NCBI GenBank assembly: GCA_963693315.1
Contig: OY856186.1
Coordinates: 460,397,272 to 460,461,271, forward strand
DNA: 64,000 nucleotides
Origin: Diogma glabrata
Taxonomy: Eukaryota; Arthropoda; Insecta; Diptera; Cylindrotomidae
Direction: 5' to 3'
Shown here: positions 23,240 through 37,200 of the stretch, one piece after another
How positions within the stretch are numbered: position 1 is the first letter of the stretch
Layout of the letters: each line of letters begins with the position of its first letter
Translations under genes and position numbers: made by a program
The notes under the pieces: model-generated
Told to the model about the DNA's origin: nothing
What the model saw: the letters and a program-made list of their open reading frames with translations, nothing else
Databases searched by the model: none

Positions 23240-24215
23240 AAAAGCAAAAAAAAAAAATTTAACCAGAAGTGACAAACCGGAAGTTGGGATGCAGCATTGT
23301 TGTGAACCGTACTAAATGTTTATGTACCAAGTTTCACCCAATTCGAGTATCAGATACAGATGTTATTAAGCTTCCAAAAAACAGGAGCTCGGCGTACCCT
23401 ACCAGTTTGTTCACTATCGCTAAAAAAACTAATCAGTTCTTTGCCATACATGTTTGCATCTTTTTCCAAAGTGTTATCAAAATTCATTCACGAACGAATG
23501 TTGTATGCTCCCAGCAAACATTGAAACAATAAACAGGTGTTCGGGAGGCCGCCCACCACTTATCCCAACATTGTCCAAAAACTAATCAGTTCTTTGTCAT
23601 TTAAGTCTCCATCTTTTTCAAAGTGTCATTCAAATAAATGAATGAATGAAGTCTGTATGCTCCCAACAAACTTTAAAAACAAAGTGAAAAGTCAGCATTT
23701 GTATGGTAGACTCCCCACTTCATTATTGTAGGCTGTAGTGTGCATAAAGACTCTGTAGTGTGCATAATGTACTCCAAAATCTGATAAAATCTTTCTCATG
23801 TTATTTGAAAGCTTTTACCAACGTTTCATGACAATCGATCGGTAATTGTAGGCTACAGTAGGGATAAACACCTGAAAAAAAACTTTAACCGGAAGTGACA
23901 AACCCGAAGTTGGTATGCAGAAATATTGGAAACAGTACTAAAACCTTATGTACTAAGGTACAGTACTAAAACCTTAAAACTAAGAGGTGTTCGGGAGACC
24001 CCCCGTCGTTTTGTCCAAATTTGAAATCCAGATCTGCCAAGTGATTTCCAAGTGAACCTGTATCATTTGCCAAAGTTTCATCAAGATCCTATGCAGAAAG
24101 GTCACCCACACACCCACCCACACACAGACGTACACCAAGTACTACCAATTACACCTGTGTACAGACGTACACAGACGTACACGTTTTATTGGCTATTTAG
24201 ATAGAGGATGGTCCA
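23240..24215. repeat. Repeat E: tandem blocks with CACACA/ACAGACG tail
   Basis: AACCAGAAGTGACAAACCGG (about 23263) recurs as AACCGGAAGTGACAAACCCG (about 23887). AACTAATCAGTTCTTTG recurs at about 23429 and 23580. GGTGTTCGGGAG recurs at about 23536 and 23986. It ends in AAGTTTCATCAAGATCC, then CACCCACACA and repeated ACAGACGTACAC. This layout is typical of old interspersed repeats in insects. No gene. Confidence 0.7.
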
Positions 24216-24412
24216 AAACAAAAGAAAAAACAAAATTAGGGGTATGTAAGATTTTTTTCTCTCGATACTTTGCATTTCTTCACACAATTTAAAATTGTGG
24301 TGAAGTAAAAATTGGTTTGAGCCTTATATTGCCTGCATGACAGGATCTGAAATTTTGGAGGAAGAAGGTAAATGGCGGCTCCTAAGCACTTTTCAGCCTG
24401 AATTTTATAATT

Positions 24413-24900
24413 TTAACTAAGACCTAGGTCCCACAACAACATGCGATCTGAAGTGTGATGACAACTAACAACAACACGCCCCCAGACTTTTGATACGGGC
24501 AAAGCATTCCATTTGTACGATGTACGGACAAAGAAATCTCTCTGCATTCTGTTACTATGACAGTGAGTGATCTCAACAGTTTGCTGTTTGCACAAACCAA
24601 TTGACGTGTAAACGGAGAAAAGAATATGGTTGAGATACATGATGGATCCGATGTAATCCGAGCACTGCTGGTGACGATATTTATAAAAAACAACGAGATC
24701 AGCAACAGTGCGACGATGTTGCAGGGAATCAAGATTTATTGTTAAATTTCTATCACCCACAATTCGTATATCACGCTTTTGGATAGAGTCCAAAAGAGTT
24801 TGGATGGAAACCGATGCAACGCCCCAAACTTAGCAACAAGACTCCATATAAGGACGAATATAGGACTTATATATGTTGAGCCTTAGAACCATATAAATTA
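24413..24900 (-). mobile_element. LINE family A, 3' portion (minus)
   Basis: On the minus strand it encodes RDIRIVGDRNLTINLDSLQH and RRTVADLVVFYKYRHQQCSD, then SHCHSNRMQRDFFVRTSYKW-like sequence across one frameshift. The 3' end is marked by AAGACCTAGGTCCCACAACA at about 24419. It corresponds to codons about 130-255 of the minus frame at 62379-63164. It ends about 360 bp before the start of the orphan gene. Confidence 0.88.
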
Positions 24901-25256
24901 ACCTTTAAAATCACCCAAATTGTTACCACCTTAAAATTATCCTTCGAACGAATTTATAATTGTTATATCTGTTTTATTAAAAAGAAAAGGTGCGTTTACT
25001 GTATTTTGACCAGTTATTTTTTATGATTTGATGTTATGCCTCAGTGCACTGTGAGTTTTTTAAAACAACTGTTGTCTTATTTTATTATTTTTTTAAAACT
25101 ATTTCAATAGAAGCAAACGTGAAGTTACATAAAAAATTACATTTTCATATTAAGTTTGTTTAATTTATATTTTTTAATTGCCATTTAAATAATCGCACCA
25201 ATAAATTAATACAAATTCATTTTAAATTTTTGTTGTTTTGAAGAGAAATTAAAATA
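24901..25256. promoter_or_regulatory. Presumed 5' flank of the orphan gene
   Basis: This is the AT-rich stretch before the ATG at 25257. A TCAGT at 25041-25045 fits the arthropod initiator consensus, but this pentamer is common by chance. An in-frame TGA (25239-25241) closes the frame upstream of the ATG. Confidence 0.25.
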
Positions 25257-28200
25257 ATGTGTGAATCTAATTGTTTTAATCATAATTATCATTTTAAGGT
25301 ATATAGAAACAACAATTTAAATATGGAATTACATGTTTTTAATTTTCACTGTCTCTTTCAGACTATTCCTGTTGAACAAGTTGAAAAAATATATAAAATT
25401 GTACAAGCAAATAGAAATATAAACAAGCAACAACATAGTTTTTGGGATAAGTTTGTTAATCCTGAAATCAACGTTGACTGTAATCATACGACAATTTCTG
25501 GCAACCAATGTAAAAAGTCTGGAGGTTCACCTATCATTGAAGAACCAAAATTTGAACATTTGCGTCCAGAATCTTCGAAAATTAATGAGAACAGTAATAA
25601 TTTACAGTCAGAAATTTTTGTTCGTCGTTTAACTGATGATGAAATCAAAGAATTTATGGAAACTTCTTTTAAAGAAATCGTTCGGGATGAGTCGAATGAA
25701 AATAGAAATGAGACAAACTCAAACACGCAAACTAAGGGTGAAGGAAGCGTTATTGAATTTAAAAACAACCCTTTAGAAAATATTTCAAAAACAAACAAAA
25801 ACAATGAAAGACTCGAAGAATTAAATCATTTGATTGTTATATCATCCAATGAATCGATTGGTGTCTATCAAAACCCGTTGCCGAATGTATGCCATGAAAA
25901 ATATGCAGCCAAAGAAAATTATGCTCAAAAAATCAATCTTTGCAAAGCGGAAAAAATTGAGCTTTTACGATTATTGGAGAAACAGGTTTGAATTGTTATA
26001 ACTATATTATTAGTGTTAAGCATATGTCAGGTTGAATTAGTGTGTATAGTGTTGTGTATGGGTTATGGGTTGGTGAAGGGGAAGGGTGAAGAGTCTGAAT
26101 TTTATTAGACTTGCCAATCACAATTTTAAAAGCTCTTAATCATTTGCTTGTTTTATATACCAAGACTTCAACAATCGACAGCTGTTATAACTGTGAGGGA
26201 CGTTAATTTGAACTTTATCTTGACCGATACAGCAGCTATCTGTCTCAACAAAAACAGTTTGTTTAATGTGTCACCTTAGTGAAAAATGACATCCTAACAG
26301 ACTAACAGTCACCATAAGTTGCACTTGACTGACTGAGAGAACTCTAAGGGTTTGACTAGGTACTAAATTCTACTAGAATGTATGAAATGGTTAAAACGTT
26401 TGCGAATTTGAATTTTAGATCAATATTAGACTAAAAAACAACATGTACATTTTTTTAAATAAAAAGTGTCGTATTGTAGAAAGAATATGCCACAATACAT
26501 AGTACCTTTTAAGACCTAGGTCGCACAACAACATTTATCAAATTTAATTTTTTTTAAAGAATGCATATCTATATTCTAAACAATCAATCGTAGTATATAA
26601 TAAAATATGCATGTCATTATTTTATGATAGCATGTCGCAAATAAAAATAAAATAATACGTAAATTACGAATTTTTGGCGTTGGCAGCTATTGACATATTC
26701 CTCGATCATGCGACGTATTGTTTTCCTAAAAGGCTAAAGCCCACATATAGAGTTGTATAGAGTATGTGATATTCTGTTAACTTATATGTTAATAGCTGAG
26801 CAATTCGTCACCGCAACATCGATGTTCCCGACCCCCTATGATTTCGATGAAATTTCATACACAGAGCCAATGACAAAATAAAAATACCATTTCTTTCGAA
26901 AAATGAATTTCGCTCTGGGGATGACACAGGGTGGCGGCAAAGTTTTACGGGTTGGCGAAATATTAGTATCTTTGTCTGACGATTGCTAACGATTGACTAA
27001 GCCGATTTAAGTCATTTATAGCTCATTAAAAAGGTAATTGATAGACCTTATTAAAAAAAATTTTTTTAATTTTTTAGTAATTTTTTAAAACTGTGTCAAA
27101 CTTAAATAATATTTTCAAAGATGGCGCTGTTGAGGGTACCCTCACTTTTACCACATTTTTTTTCCAGAAAAAAAAATGTTTAACTAGTTCGTAATCTAAA
27201 ACGAAAGTTTCCAAATGGCATGATTTGTCGTTTTGAAAATAAAATTCTTACAAAATTTTAATGTCCATTTTTTCAATTTTTTGTTTTTTAAAAAATGCAG
27301 TTTATTTAACTAAAACCGCCTGAATTCTTGTCTTATACAGGGTGTCCCATGAAAGCTGTCCATCCGGTTAACTGGGGATACCTTGGAAAAGCGCTAACAA
27401 CTTTTGTTCAAGCTTTTCGCGAATGGTTCTTTTGTTTCGCGGAAAACAGTTTATTTTGTTTTTTTGTTCCTTATCAAATTAAAATGCCTCTACATTCAAT
27501 AGCGAAGAAGTTAGGACGTCGCGGTTTTTTTATTTGATTCACAAGTTTGTGTATTAAATAAAAGGGTGAACATTTGACAAAGATTACTTTGATACTTTTG
27601 ACGCTATTCCTTTACAAAGTCAATTTTTAGTTAAAATTTTAAAAAAAATAATTCTTTGCTTTCCATTATTTCAAAAACGGTGATATACGTCATAATTTTT
27701 TTTTCAGTGGAAATGATCCTTGAAATGTCAACTTGAAAGTTACTTTGGTTAAAACCAAAAATTTAAAGACCATCTTGAGCTAGCTCTTAAAATTAAAACT
27801 TCAAAATTTTATTTTGAACTTGAATCAACCAATTTTAACTTAAATAACCTCGTAATAAAACACAAAAGAAATTATTAATAAAAAATATTAAGTTATTTTT
27901 ATTTATTAAAGATAATTTTCAATATGTCCACCCTCATTCGGAATACCCATTTCAATTCTTCTTTGGAAAGCTTGAGAGAGATTTCTGGTTTGAGATAACT
28001 GAAGTGGATTATACTGGTTTTAACCAAAGTAACTTTCAAGTTGACATTTCAAGGAACATTTCCATTGAAAAAAAAGTTATGACGTATATCACCGTTATAA
28101 TGGAAAGCAAAGTATTACTTTTTAAAAATTTTAACTAAAATTGACTTTGTAAACGAATAGCGTCAAAAGTATCAAAGTAATCTTTGTCAAATGTTCACCC

Positions 28201-31200
28201 GTTTTAATACTCAAACTTGTGAATCAAATAAAAAAAATCGCGACCTCATAACTTCTTCGCTATGGAATTTAGAGGTATTTTAATTTGATAAGTAATAAAA
28301 AAACAAAACAAACTATTTTCCGCGAAACAAAAGAACTATTCGCGAAATGCTTGAACAAAAGTTGTTAGCGCTATTCCAAGGTATTCCCAGTTAACCGGTG
28401 GGACAACTTTCGTGGACACCCTTTAGAAATTTAATTATTTTGAGGAAGCAAGTTCAGTATTTGAGGGTGTGGATGCTTTTTACATAATTGACTTTTTCTT
28501 CCATTTCGACCTGTCCGAAATTAATTATAAATGAATGTACCTGAAATATATTAAAACTGATGCTGAGAAGTAAATAGTGAGAAAAATTATGTGAAATAAA
28601 ATGCATGTTGTATAGAATTCATATGATAATTAACTTTTTATTTTTATTCTAAGTTGTGTAATAAAAACAATATACATTTATTAATAATATAAAAGTATAT
28701 TTATTAATAATATAAAATAGTATAAAAGAAAATAAAAATATAAAATAAATTTATATTGCATATTAACGGCTTATCTGAAAAATTCTAGTTTTAGCTGAAT
28801 TAGAATATATTTTTGTGAGCACTGTTTTTTCATCTTTGGGTATGAACGCATGAAATGATTGTGTACCTTTTATAGTATCTTGCTGCTAGCCGTGACTTCA
28901 TTTCTGTATAACAATTTTTTTTCTGGAAAAAATGTAGTAAAAGTGAAGGTACCCTCAACAGCGCCATCTTTGAAAATATTATTTAAGTTTAACACAGTTT
29001 TAAAAAATTACTAAACAATTTAAAAAAAGTTTTTTATAAGGTCTATCAATTTTCAGTAATATCTTTCAGCACCAACTCTTCATTGATACCAGGCAGGCCT
29101 ACGATTCACTCGAACGAGACTCTATAGTCTACTCTGTTGTCAATGGGAATCCCTGGTAAACTGGTATCACTATGCAAATGACAGTACAGAACTCTCAATG
29201 CTATGTACGAGTAGAGAACGAAATATCAAAGCTTTTTAAAGTCGACTCCGGTTTAAGACAAGGTGAGGCTATCTCTCCTATAATTTTTAGTTTAGCCATG
29301 GAATATGTGTGCCGTCAAAAGAAACTACCGATTAACAACAATATCTTGTCAATAAACTCAGTACAGATGATCGCATACGCTGATGATGTTGTCATCCTTG
29401 GCCGAAGTGAAGCTGTTATGAGTGAGACTTTCAAGTTGCTTGAGAGTGGTGCTAGAAAAATTGGTCTGCAAATTAACTACAATAAAACCAAACATATGAA
29501 TGTTTCAAGAGAGGCTGAGAAGAAAGATTTGATGTGCGGCGATGAACGAATTGAGGGAGTTGAATCTTTTAAATATTTGGGATCGATGCTTGACTCAAAC
29601 AATAGCATACTTACAGATATAAAAGCTCGAATCGCTGCAGGTAATCGAACTTTCTACTCAATTTAACCTCTCCTTGGATCACCGTATGTATCAACTAACA
29701 CCAAGCTCAAGTTATACAAGACATTAAAAAAAATCGGCTGCCATCGTAATTATGTCGCTGTTGCGAATGACCGTGGTGAATATTCAAAGCTGATTAGCCT
29801 GGCAACGCTCCTACATGGAGCATGAACGCCGTTTAAAAAAAAAATCGATACTCTTTTGGTCTCCGCGATCCTCATTTTCCTGAAATTTGCAATGGTTTTT
29901 GCTTCCTCGTTTGTTAGCTTCAAGTTTCTTTTGACCACAGCCCAGTAGCGTTCGATAGGCCGGAGTTCTGTGCAATTTGGTGGGTTTGCCTCTCTTGGCA
30001 CTAAAAAGATGTTGTTGGCTTCATACCACTTCATGGTCGCCTTGCTATAGTGACACGAGGCTCAATCCGGCCAAAAGAAAGTAGATACATTGTGTTGTCT
30101 CAGAAAAGGCAACAATATATATTGGAGACATTCCTTTATGTAAATTTCAGAATTTTTAGATCCAGATGTCACAAAAGATTTGCTTCTCTCTCCAAAGCTG
30201 CAGATTGCCTGCCAAACAAGAAGTTTTTTGGGGAACTTCGTTATCTTTTTGGTCCGGAATTCTTTGGGTACATTTCCTCGTCCACGAGAAACATAAAACT
30301 CCTATCCAGGTAATTGGGGAAAATTGCAGAGTACGTATGTCTCATCGTCCATTACGCAACAATTTTGGTTTCAAAGAAATCGACTCTCAACTGTTTAGCT
30401 CGTTTTTTTGCCACTGTGTTATTCTCTGCATTTCTGTCTGGAATTTTTTGCACTTTGTACCATTTGAAGCCGGTCTCAATCCTATACGATCTAATACGAT
30501 TTTTCACAATTATTATTTGATACGATAACCTCTAAACTAAATTATATTTAAATAATAGTATATTCTTCAACGATGCCGAAAACAACATATTTTGAAACGG
30601 GAGGACAGTTTACCAGCTGAGGCGATAGCCGAGGTTGGTAATGGTCACGAGATTCAAAATATGATTTTCGGCGAGTAGAAGACTGTACTTTTTTAAAAAT
30701 TATTATTAATTATTAATTATTTTCATTTATAATAACGTACAATTCACATTTCAAAACATACACTGTTACAAATTAAAATTTTAAATGTATATTTATATAT
30801 CTGCTATTAAAAAATAGATGACTCAACATGATATGAATAAATTATCCAATTTCTGTGTCATAAAAAAAACCGTCTTTAGTTACAAGCCTGATTGTTTAAA
30901 AAAAATCGTGATCTTTATACATATGTATATGTACATTAACATTAGAGTTATTCATGTTGTTATATTTTTATTCTATTTACACTGCAAAATCCTACATTTT
31001 CATTCTATTTGCTCTATAAAGTCCCTAAAATCATTAAATAACACATCTTTGAAGCTTCATTTTTTTTTAAATTTCGCGTCTAGTAGGCTTATATAACTAA
31101 AGACGATCATAAACAAAATCAAATTTAAAAATTTTATTATTATTTCTAAAATAAAAATCAGTTTTGATTTAGTTTTTGTATGGGTTGACGTTACGTTAGT

Positions 31201-34200
31201 TTTTTTAAAAACAACCTAAATTATTTTACGTAAAATAAATATTTTTTTTCGTTTTTGTTAAATACAATATAAATAATTTTTTTAAAAAATATCTTAACAC
31301 CAACTGTTTGTTATCATACTATTTAAAAAGGATATATGAATATTATATATTTAACTATTATTATTTCTACATTTTTAATGTATATTGTCCGTAAATAATT
31401 CAAAAATAAATTAACGTCATCTTTCTAAGAGAGATAAATTAACACTAAAAAAATTATTTTTCTACTACCCAGCTTAAAAAATCTACTTTCGATGTTTGTT
31501 CATTGCATCGAAAATTTCTTTTTCGTCACCAGTGATAAAAAAACCTATACAAATTACTTTCGTACCTAGTGACGAAAGTATTTTTTTAAAAGCCATCTAT
31601 TTTCTAATTTCTTAACTAGAATAAATCATCCTAGAACACCCGTTAAGAGAATCAATTGATTGAATGAAATAATTTTGTTAGTGTTAATTTGTCATTCTTG
31701 GGAAGATGACGTTAATTAATTTTAGAATTATTTACGGACAATTTACAGAAGCAGACTTCGGTTACAAACAAGGTTTACGATTCACTAGTCTCAGACCTTG
31801 AAAATAAAAGTTTCGAAAATATTTTTGATGAAGCTCTGAAGAGCAAACACGATTAATGTCACATGCACTTACTCCAGAGAATGAGAACGATAAAGACAAG
31901 ATAAAAAAAATGGTTTTTTTAACCTGTCATAATTCATTTGTAAATAGCTTGCTTACTATTCCATTGAATCATTTAAATTTCCAAAATGAAGTAAACACAA
32001 TTAAATTTATTGCTATTAGTAACGGATACAACCCAAATATTATTGATAAAATATTAAGTCGAAATTCAAAAAGAATAAATAATCATAGTTCTATAAACAG
32101 ATTGAATACTAATACAGGTATAACATATATTTCTATAAATTACACTACTTTACTACCCAACCTTATAGTTAATCAATTAAAAAAATATAAGCTTAAAATT
32201 TCATTTAAAACAATAAACAGTCTGTATAAAAATTTCAAATTCAAAGAAAAACGTAAACTAGAAGAATGTTCTGGTATTTATCAAATAAATTGTGATTCCT
32301 GTAATAAATTTTATATTGGCCAAACAGGTAGAAAGATCATCACCAGATTTTCAGAACATTTACCTAAAAGAAAGTCGATAAAAATCATTCATATACAAGT
32401 TTTGAAAATAATTTTAAAGTTTCACATTTTTGTAACAAAGGACTTATGGATTCAATTGTGGAATATCAAATATATAAAGCTATTAAGAAGTCACCATTTT
32501 TAATTTTGAATGAACAACTATCATTTATTTCTAATATTTTGTACAATTTAATTATAAATTAATATTTTTAATATGTACAAAACAATGTTCAACGATAATC
32601 TCCACAGCTTTTCCAAATATGAATATTTTATTACGCATGTATTTGGGTATGTTTGTCACTAATGTGTTGGATGAACGATCATTTTCAAAATTAAAATTGA
32701 TTAAAAATGTTTTGCGTAATACTATTGGTAATAATCGTTTGACCACTTTATCTATTCTTAGTATTGAATACGAAATGTTAGATAAATTGAATTGCAATGA
32801 AATCATTGATAAGTTCGTACAATTTAAATGTAGAAAGAACGTGATTTAAATTAAAATTTTTATTTACAAATGAATAAATATAGCATATATTTTACTTTTT
32901 TTCTAGAATTTTGGGGGCCCCCGAACGTGGGGGCGCTGCGGCAGCCGACTCAAACTTTGTTCGATAATCCGGCCCTGATAGTATTTATCAGGGCCGGATT
33001 ATCGAACAAAGTTAAAATTTCTTAAACATAATCAAAAATAATTTTATTATTTTATGTTAACTATTTTAATAGTTGGTATCAATTAGAAACGTAATTAAAA
33101 ATAGTTATACATCAAATTTAGAGAAATGACTATTAGAAATAGTTAAAAAATAACAACTTATTTTTCTGAGTGTAGTCAGTTTCCCTGCAAGATTTAGGGA
33201 ATATGTCGGTTTGTAGGATAAATAGAAAATTTTGGTTGAAATGGGTGGGTGTTGTCTAGCAAAGTTTTTAAGAATAATAGATGGAATACCATGAAGGCAG
33301 CGGATTTGTTGATGATGATAACCATAAGCATTTTACGTACGATATTAAAAAATAATTGGCTTCATTTTTTTTGGCCCTTAAGTCGTTGTCTTCTATTAAG
33401 AGCTTCTCTAAGGCTGTCCGGGATTTCTTTAGTTCAGTCTAAACTTCTACACTTTTTCCTTTTTTATAAATGTTTTGAATTGTCTTCAAAGTGGATAGTG
33501 GGAACTATACATAATAGTTATAACTAAAAAGTAGTGTAATTTTGCCAACATTGGATTTACTAAGATTTGTTAGGATTTGTTAAGATTTATTAATTTTAAA
33601 GTTTTTTATATTAAGAAGTCAGTTATCTATATATTGTTACTGTTGTCTATATTGTGAACGAAACATTAATTTGTATTTTTTAAGAATTAATAAGCATTGT
33701 AAAGTAAGCAATAATGCAATGAGTTTGGTTTGCTCTAGATGTCTCTCAACCTATCAAACCATTCTTATAACCATTTAAATAGTTGTAATAGTTAATGTTT
33801 GAGGCTGAAATCATGTATTACTTGCTAAGTTTTTGTGAAGTATTTGATTTATTTTAATAACAATAAATGTTTTTGTAATTTGTGTAAATTGAGCCGAAAT
33901 AAATGAATAATAATAATAATAATTTTCGTTTTAATTGAATGAATAAGTGTAGGAGGATGGGCAGTTCCATTATATTTAAGATTTCTTCGAATGTACGGCC
34001 CAAAAGGTTCACCTTCTTTTTCGCGTCGGCACCCAAGCAGGGTTTGGCGAACTTTGAAATACGGCCAGGGACTGGCACATGAATGGTTAACAGTACTTGG
34101 CTGTTGTTATTGGGCCAGTACTAGAACCATTCATCGGCCGTTCTATGGTTAACAGAAAAGAGCCAGTATATAGTTATCTTTGAACGGCCAAGCATTGGCC

Positions 34201-37200
34201 CATGGAAGGTAAACAGTATTTGGCAATTGTTATTGGACCATTACTGGAACCATGAATCGGCCGATCTATAGTTTATAGAAAATAGCCAACACTTTACATT
34301 AAATGGCCAATCAATGGCCCGTTGATGGTTAACATTAATTGGCTATTGTACTGCAGCCATGAATTTGCCGATCTATGTCATTTTTTTAAAATTTCACTAG
34401 ATATTATCCGTTTTAGAAATATATAGTTTGAAAAATTTCACATATATTCACATAAAGATATGATAATATTGAAAAGGTTGGTATATGTTCTAAATTTTTT
34501 TCATTTCTATTTTATTTTAATTATTTTGTAAATAATATTACCAGTCAAACGGTCGAGATCCCATGCTGTCATACTGGCAGATCGCAGAAAGACTTCTTTG
34601 TCCTAACTGCATACAAATGGAATAGTTGCCCGTTGTACAATGGACCAGTTGTACAACCTCGTATGTGTAACGTATATGTCATTTAAAACTGATGTTGGAT
34701 TGGAAAAGAACATCTGGTAAAATTGGTTTGGACTGATTTAACTGCCTGTAAGAAATTTCTTTCTTATGGGCACAAAGGGTATATCTGAAGTTTTGCTTGA
34801 CTTATAGACCTTAAATATCTTGGGTTTATTTTTCACTGCCTCATCAATATCCCACGTAAACCAATGTTAATTTTAGAAGTGATTAGTCGATTTAGAATTA
34901 ACCATCGCAATCCATCTTTTATGAATTCAGAAACAATTTGTGCTGATGTGCTAGAATCCTGCGCAACACATCAAACATTTTTCCAAGGTAACTTCACATA
35001 AACGTTTTTTAGTTTTCCCAGTCAGCGTATACACGACGAGTGTTTTCTCTAATTGCTGTAGGCGAAGTAAATTTTTCTATACTGCGGCTATCAATACATG
35101 GTCCGAGTATAAATGTTTATATGAAATCTACCTAGTAAAAGAACATGTGCTCAACTGTTAAACAGCATTTAATAATTTAAAATTTCTCATTGCAGAAACC
35201 ACACTCTTCTAACATTAATACTACTGATGTGTCAAATTCCGAAAAATTAGTCGCTGAAAAATCCGGCAATGATTTTTTATTTCAAACAACTGATGATTTT
35301 ACTTATAATATATACATAAAGAAAATTAATCGTTTACAAACTAAAAGTGTTAGTTTGATTAATCAATTGATGTAAGTATGATATGAAAAATACTTTATTT
35401 GAACAGTTTTTTACTAAATCGTTTTCTAGAGACTGTTTAAATGAAATTTCTAATTTTTCTGAGAACATAAAACTACCATCACGCAATTCACGAGCACACC
35501 CTTATTTATTAAATTTTTCCAAAAATTTTCTGAAAAAAATCAATATTATGGTTTGTTAAATTTACTTGCTCATTATTTTAATGTTATCTTCAAAATCTAA
35601 TCCATCATACCTTTACTTCAAGATCTTCGAACTGCAAGAAAGGATTTCTTTAAAAGCTAATGTTAATAACACAATTTTACTAATTTATAGCAAAATTTAC
35701 GAAGCTTTGATTTTTTATTTGAAAAATCAAATGTTTCTTTCTTATGACTATAATTTATTAACCTTACAAGACTTGGCAGATGTGATGTCCAACATGGTTA
35801 TCCTTTTAATTAAATCTGATGAATTTAATGGCAAGGACTTGTCCCCTCAGGTAAATATTTGTTTATAACATAAAATGGAATTTTATATTATTTGTGGATT
35901 TAGCCACTTTTGAAGGCGTGTCATAGTCTCTCGGCTTTCATTAAAAATATGCAACGAAAACTCCAGCAAATAGAACAAAAGAATCTTCAAAAATATAATA
36001 AAATATCATTTGGATGCTATGAAAAGAATGAAAGGCTGTCCATGTATAGTGGAAATAAAAAACAAAATAATCACAATGTTATTTTAACTCAAAATATTAA
36101 AAAAATGTGTTCTAGTAGGAATAAAGGAGCAAGTAGTAAACATTCTAATGGTAGTTATTTACATGAAAGTGGTAATTCAAGAAATTCTAGAACTTCAGTC
36201 AAAAAAGCGGTCGCATTAACTGCTGAAAATAAATTTAACGAGACAGATCAAAAACAAACTCCAAAAAAGAACATTAAACCTTTTATGTTACAACCAAGTT
36301 TAGTTTTAGATGGAAGAAGGGAAACGGTGTGTAAGCAAAATTATTGTTATTTAGATGCTAACATATCTACTGTAATAGAAACAATAAATGTTTCTGATAA
36401 GGAGGTAACTCGATAAATAAGATAAGATTAAATTATGTTAACGAAAGGCTTATTTCAGAGTGCACTGAATGAAAATAATTTTAATCCAACCAATAATTTT
36501 TCAGGAGAACATCTTTATATTTCGTAAGTACATTATATCTTTAAAACTTAATTTAATTCAATTAAAAGTAATTGAATATATTTTAAGCGCATGTTGCAAT
36601 TACCTTTTCCTTTCTACTGACATTTGATCTTGAGATATCACACTTCTGGCAACTTAGCAATGAAAGGTTACAAGCCAAGTTGATACCAAAGGGTTGGTGA
36701 CGGACGTCCTTTAATTTGTTAACGGCAGCCCAATCTTATCTTCAAAAGTGACATTAAGCTCGAATTGCGCTTTTTATGTTAAGGGGTGAAATCTACCTTT
36801 ACGTGAAAAAATAGAAAAAAAATGTAGGATTGTAGGACAATGTAGGATTGTAGGACTATGTAGGAAAATGTAGGACATTTTATGGATGTCCTCTATCTTA
36901 TTTAATTATGTAGAATAAGGCTATTTTTATATTCTCGAACATAATTTTTTATGTATTTCAACTTTTCACTGCTTAAAAACCACCCTATATACGCTTTAGA
37001 TAATAAAAGAAAACGACAACATTGGAAAAATATTATGAGAAAATAATTTGAAACATACATCATAATTCTGGCAGTTGTTGCTGCAACATGCTCCACATGT
37101 TGAGTTAAAATATAAACCGACTCTTCAGCATCCACAATAGACCTTCCCATCCTTTATTAAAGCTACAAAACTTTATTTTAAGTAACGATTCTGGAGCATG

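Larger units (their letters stand above)
27036..29052. mobile_element. Outer inverted-repeat element, about 2 kb
   Basis: The left arm 27036-27175 (AATTGATAGACCTTAT..., GATGGCGCTGTTGAGGGTACC) is the reverse complement of the right arm 28918-29052. The interior is non-coding and is interrupted by a second element at 27338-28423, so this one is older. It lies within intron 2 of the orphan gene. Confidence 0.8.

Noticed and set aside
25484..25804. 106-codon minus frame
   Set aside because: It is the antisense shadow of exon 2 of the orphan gene.
30166..30528. 120-codon plus frame
   Set aside because: Antisense of the Tc1-type transposase relic, which has real motifs on the minus strand.
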